Source: Parasutterella muris (GTDB lineage: Bacteria > Pseudomonadota > Gammaproteobacteria > Burkholderiales > Burkholderiaceae_F). From it: a stretch of 64,000 nt of DNA. Shown one piece after another: positions 63,797 through 64,000 of the stretch; positions within the stretch are counted from its first letter, which is position 1, and each line of letters opens with the position of its first letter. The notes beneath the pieces were generated by a model. It was not told where the DNA came from. It saw only the letters and a list, made by a program, of their open reading frames with translations, and did no database searches. The position numbers and the translations under genes are program-made. The stretch covers positions 1 to 64,000 of the forward strand of contig NZ_WSRP01000010.1 of assembly GCF_009767915.1 (NCBI RefSeq), read 5' to 3'.

Positions 63797-64000
63797 TTAT
63801 AACCAGTAAGCTATACGTTTTCTGTACTTATTAAACAAGATTATTGTGAATGTCCAGCCTAATAATGCAAATAAAATAGAGAAATTCCAATTTGTCAAAG
63901 TCGGACATTCTTCTAGCAAAGGCGCTCTCACAATCTGAATTACATGATAAAACGGATTTGGATCCAGAATCATCACATCTGTTCTTTCGGGCAGAAGTTT
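63797..64000 (-). CDS. Wzm/KpsM-type ABC permease, C-terminus (partial)
   Basis: The last ~67 codons of an ABC-2 permease, open at the window end. LDPNPFYHVIQIVRAPLL and the final helix with TIILFNKYRKRIAYWL are typical of polysaccharide-export permeases. The stop TAA is at 63797-63799. The rest lies beyond the window. Confidence 0.88.
   Translation of the reverse strand, partial: KLLPERTDVMILDPNPFYHVIQIVRAPLLEECPTLTNWNFSILFALLGWTFTIILFNKYRKRIAYWL

Overview
The window looks like a chromosomal or large-plasmid segment of a gut betaproteobacterium, most plausibly Sutterellaceae (Sutterella/Parasutterella-like). This is inferred from several Tat- or Sec-exported fumarate-reductase-like flavoproteins, a LysR regulator, an F-type type IV secretion (T4SS) cluster and PDDEXK/AAA 'DUF1703' proteins together. 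No rRNA, tRNA or housekeeping gene fixes the taxon. TGA acts as a normal stop.

Layout. (1) 0-18 kb, accessory and metabolic: a 5'-incomplete VWA protein, a RelA/SpoT-domain alarmone synthetase, a decayed ssDNA-binding-type gene, two exported flavoproteins around a LysR regulator (both flavoprotein genes preceded by the same 15-bp palindrome; one carries an in-frame TGA), a DUF1703 ATPase/nuclease, an orphan RelB/DinJ antitoxin, a pair of DUF262 (GmrSD-like) genes of which one is frameshifted at an A7 run, a third Tat flavoprotein, and a DUF3644 gene with a HEPN-like motif. The defence-type genes suggest a small island.

(2) 18.2-46.2 kb, minus strand: a nearly complete F-type conjugation operon, read from 46.2 kb down to 18.2 kb: an unknown 442-aa protein, a TraI_2-like protein, an unknown basic protein, TraD, DUF4400, lytic transglycosylase, TraA, TraL, TraE, TraK, TraB, DsbC-like, TraV, TraC, TrbI, S26 peptidase, TraW, TraU, TrbC, a TraN split into two genes, TraF, TraH, TraG. 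Genes are tightly coupled (ATGA and TAAATG junctions). No intact relaxase is seen. The protein in the traI position keeps the outline of a MOBH TraI_2 domain but lacks the metal-binding His/HD residues and carries a histone-H1-like tail. A 1.6-kb gene-free, hairpin-rich stretch precedes the operon.

(3) 47.8-64 kb: mobile-element debris mixed with surface-polysaccharide genes. A broken IS5-type and a broken IS4-type transposase precede a gtrA-gtrB-GT39 operon. gtrB is out of frame at a G7 tract, which suggests phase-variable glycosylation. Then come a truncated IS66, an IS3 remnant split by an intact IS21-family element (7-bp target duplication visible), a GT2 gene, a pyruvyltransferase gene cut by a second IS3 element, a second IS3 remnant in inverted orientation, an IS1634-like remnant, another GT2 gene, and a Wzt/Wzm-type ABC exporter running off the window end. 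AT content is much higher in the gtr genes than in the conjugation cluster, which fits separate acquisition.
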